From assembly GCF_017744445.1 (NCBI RefSeq), contig NZ_JAGIBH010000169.1, positions 62,001 through 126,000 of the forward strand: DNA of 64,000 bases. Reading direction: 5' to 3'. Every line of letters starts with the position of its first letter. Position 1 is the first letter of the stretch. The stretch is from Caulobacter sp. (lineage in GTDB: Bacteria > Pseudomonadota > Alphaproteobacteria > Caulobacterales > Caulobacteraceae). Shown piece by piece: positions 63,377-64,000 of the stretch. The notes beneath the pieces were generated by a model, which did not search any database, was not told the origin of the DNA, and saw nothing but the letters and a program-made list of their open reading frames with translations. Made by a program: the position numbers and the translations under genes.

Positions 63377-63886
63377 ATGACCGAAGTGAACGCGTTCGCG
63401 GACACGCCTTGGCGCGCCGGAGTGATCCAGGACTTCGCGCGATCGGAACTGTTCGACCGCACGTTCGAGGAAGGCATGCAGCTGGTCGAAGAGACCGCCG
63501 CCTATCTCGATGGCGCTGGCCGGCATGACAGCAAGATCCTCTCGCGCAACGCCGCCTTGGGCTACGCCACCGAGAGCATGCGCCTGACCACCCGCCTGAT
63601 GCAGGTGGCCTCGTGGTTGCTGGTGCAGCGCGCCGTGCGCGAGGGCGAGATGCCGCCGGAAGCCGCTTGCGCGGAATCCTACCGCCTGGGCGAGGAAGCC
63701 ACGGGCGAGCCGGCGGCCATCGAGGAACTGCCCTTCGGTCTGACCCACCTGCTGACTCGCAGCGAGCGCCTTTACGAGCGCGTCCGCCATCTGGATCGCC
63801 GCATGTACGTGGAATCGCCAAACGAAGAGGCCCCGCGTCCCGTTCAGGCCCACTTCGACCGCCTCACGGCCGCCTTCGGGGGCTGA
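63377..63886 (+). CDS. rcdA: CtrA degradation regulator RcdA (DUF1465)
   Basis: 169-residue adaptor that, with CpdR and PopA, delivers CtrA to ClpXP at the cell pole during the swarmer-to-stalked transition. DUF1465 helical bundle: PWRAGVIQDFARSELFDRTF, MQLVEETAAYLDGAGRHDSK, RLTTRLMQVASWLLVQRAV and LLTRSERLYERVRHLDRRMY. The C-terminal tail is short and disordered. A CtrA-like site lies upstream, and a DUF1192 gene precedes it. Confidence 0.94.
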   Translation: MTEVNAFADTPWRAGVIQDFARSELFDRTFEEGMQLVEETAAYLDGAGRHDSKILSRNAALGYATESMRLTTRLMQVASWLLVQRAVREGEMPPEAACAESYRLGEEATGEPAAIEELPFGLTHLLTRSERLYERVRHLDRRMYVESPNEEAPRPVQAHFDRLTAAFGG

Positions 63887-63908
63887 GTTACAGCCCTCTC
63901 GTTACAAA

Positions 63909-63950
63909 ACATCGCCTTCCTGGGCCTTGTGCCCAGGACCCATCGTTCAG
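63909..63950. repeat. Single copy of the GGGCCTTGTGCCCA repeat
   Basis: ATCGCCTTCCTGGGCCTTG with TGCCCAGGACCCAT, the same family as the inverted pair at 1162-1305. It lies just after rcdA. A partner may lie beyond the window. Confidence 0.7.
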
Positions 63951-64000
63951 CCGGCTTTGATCTGAACGGAGCGCGCCCACGCTGCGGCGCACTGAAATCC

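Overview
The window is GC-rich (about two thirds G+C), gene-dense and uninterrupted by rRNA, tRNA or CRISPR loci. Its contents point to a Caulobacter chromosome close to C. vibrioides/crescentus and C. segnis: zapA with its partner zauP, a bactofilin-type pbpC, a dgcA-like cyclase, trcR, rcdA with a CtrA-like site, and sigF with nrsF beside a bufferin operon. The species call is inference from protein families and gene order; no database search was run.

Layout. 1-6970 (minus): the 5' part of tilS, then the Tol-Pal envelope-constriction cluster (tolQ, tolR, tolA, tolB, pal, cpoB) headed by ybgC. 7074-8229: a small low-GC island with an orphan antitoxin, a toxin stub and an HTH-HNH gene. 8250-10502 (minus): ruvC-ruvA-ruvB. 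10637-18849: mixed metabolism (M20 peptidase, nucleoside hydrolase, MgtC, purC, YebC, GST, Ohr, YmdB, 5-formyl-THF cyclo-ligase). 18904-19830: a likely 6S RNA, zapA and zauP. 20046-23544: gap-pgk-fba. 23600-28263: two NrsF-type anti-sigma factors, sigF, and the divergent bufferin operon bufA1-B1-C1-D1, with matching sigma-F promoters on both sides. 28412-35823: TspO-like protein, soluble chemoreceptor, bacterioferritin with its ferredoxin, thiE, an ECF41 sigma factor and suhB. 35941-44462: a DUF2975/XRE cassette, glpQ, a DUF885 peptidase, a membrane AraC regulator, a MipA/OmpV protein, an ABC exporter and rpmE. 44540-53560: YcgN, pbpC, a GH92 mannosidase, a racemase, an ABC-2 exporter and a second DUF2975/XRE cassette. 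54155-63886: purK-purE, dgcA, a receiver protein, an M61 peptidase, ubiX, trcR, a quinone oxidoreductase, a DUF1192 protein and rcdA.

The most interesting system is the sigma-F/bufferin block. A heavy-metal-responsive ECF sigma factor and its Cys-bearing membrane anti-sigma factor face an operon for a Sec-exported, cysteine-containing RiPP precursor, its DUF692 (MNIO) modifying enzyme, a DUF2063 partner and a DoxX membrane protein. A palindromic repeat pair lies between precursor and enzyme, and a second NrsF-like gene sits downstream of nrsF.

Dispersed palindromic repeats are the other structural theme. At least six inverted pairs of one family, with a core reading CCCGGCGAAAGCCGGG, lie almost always where two genes end facing each other. 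Other palindromic families occur at 1162-1305, 9291-9393, 35831-35944 and 63909-63950. Many gene starts below were moved inward from the longest open frame to a start with a good ribosome-binding site.
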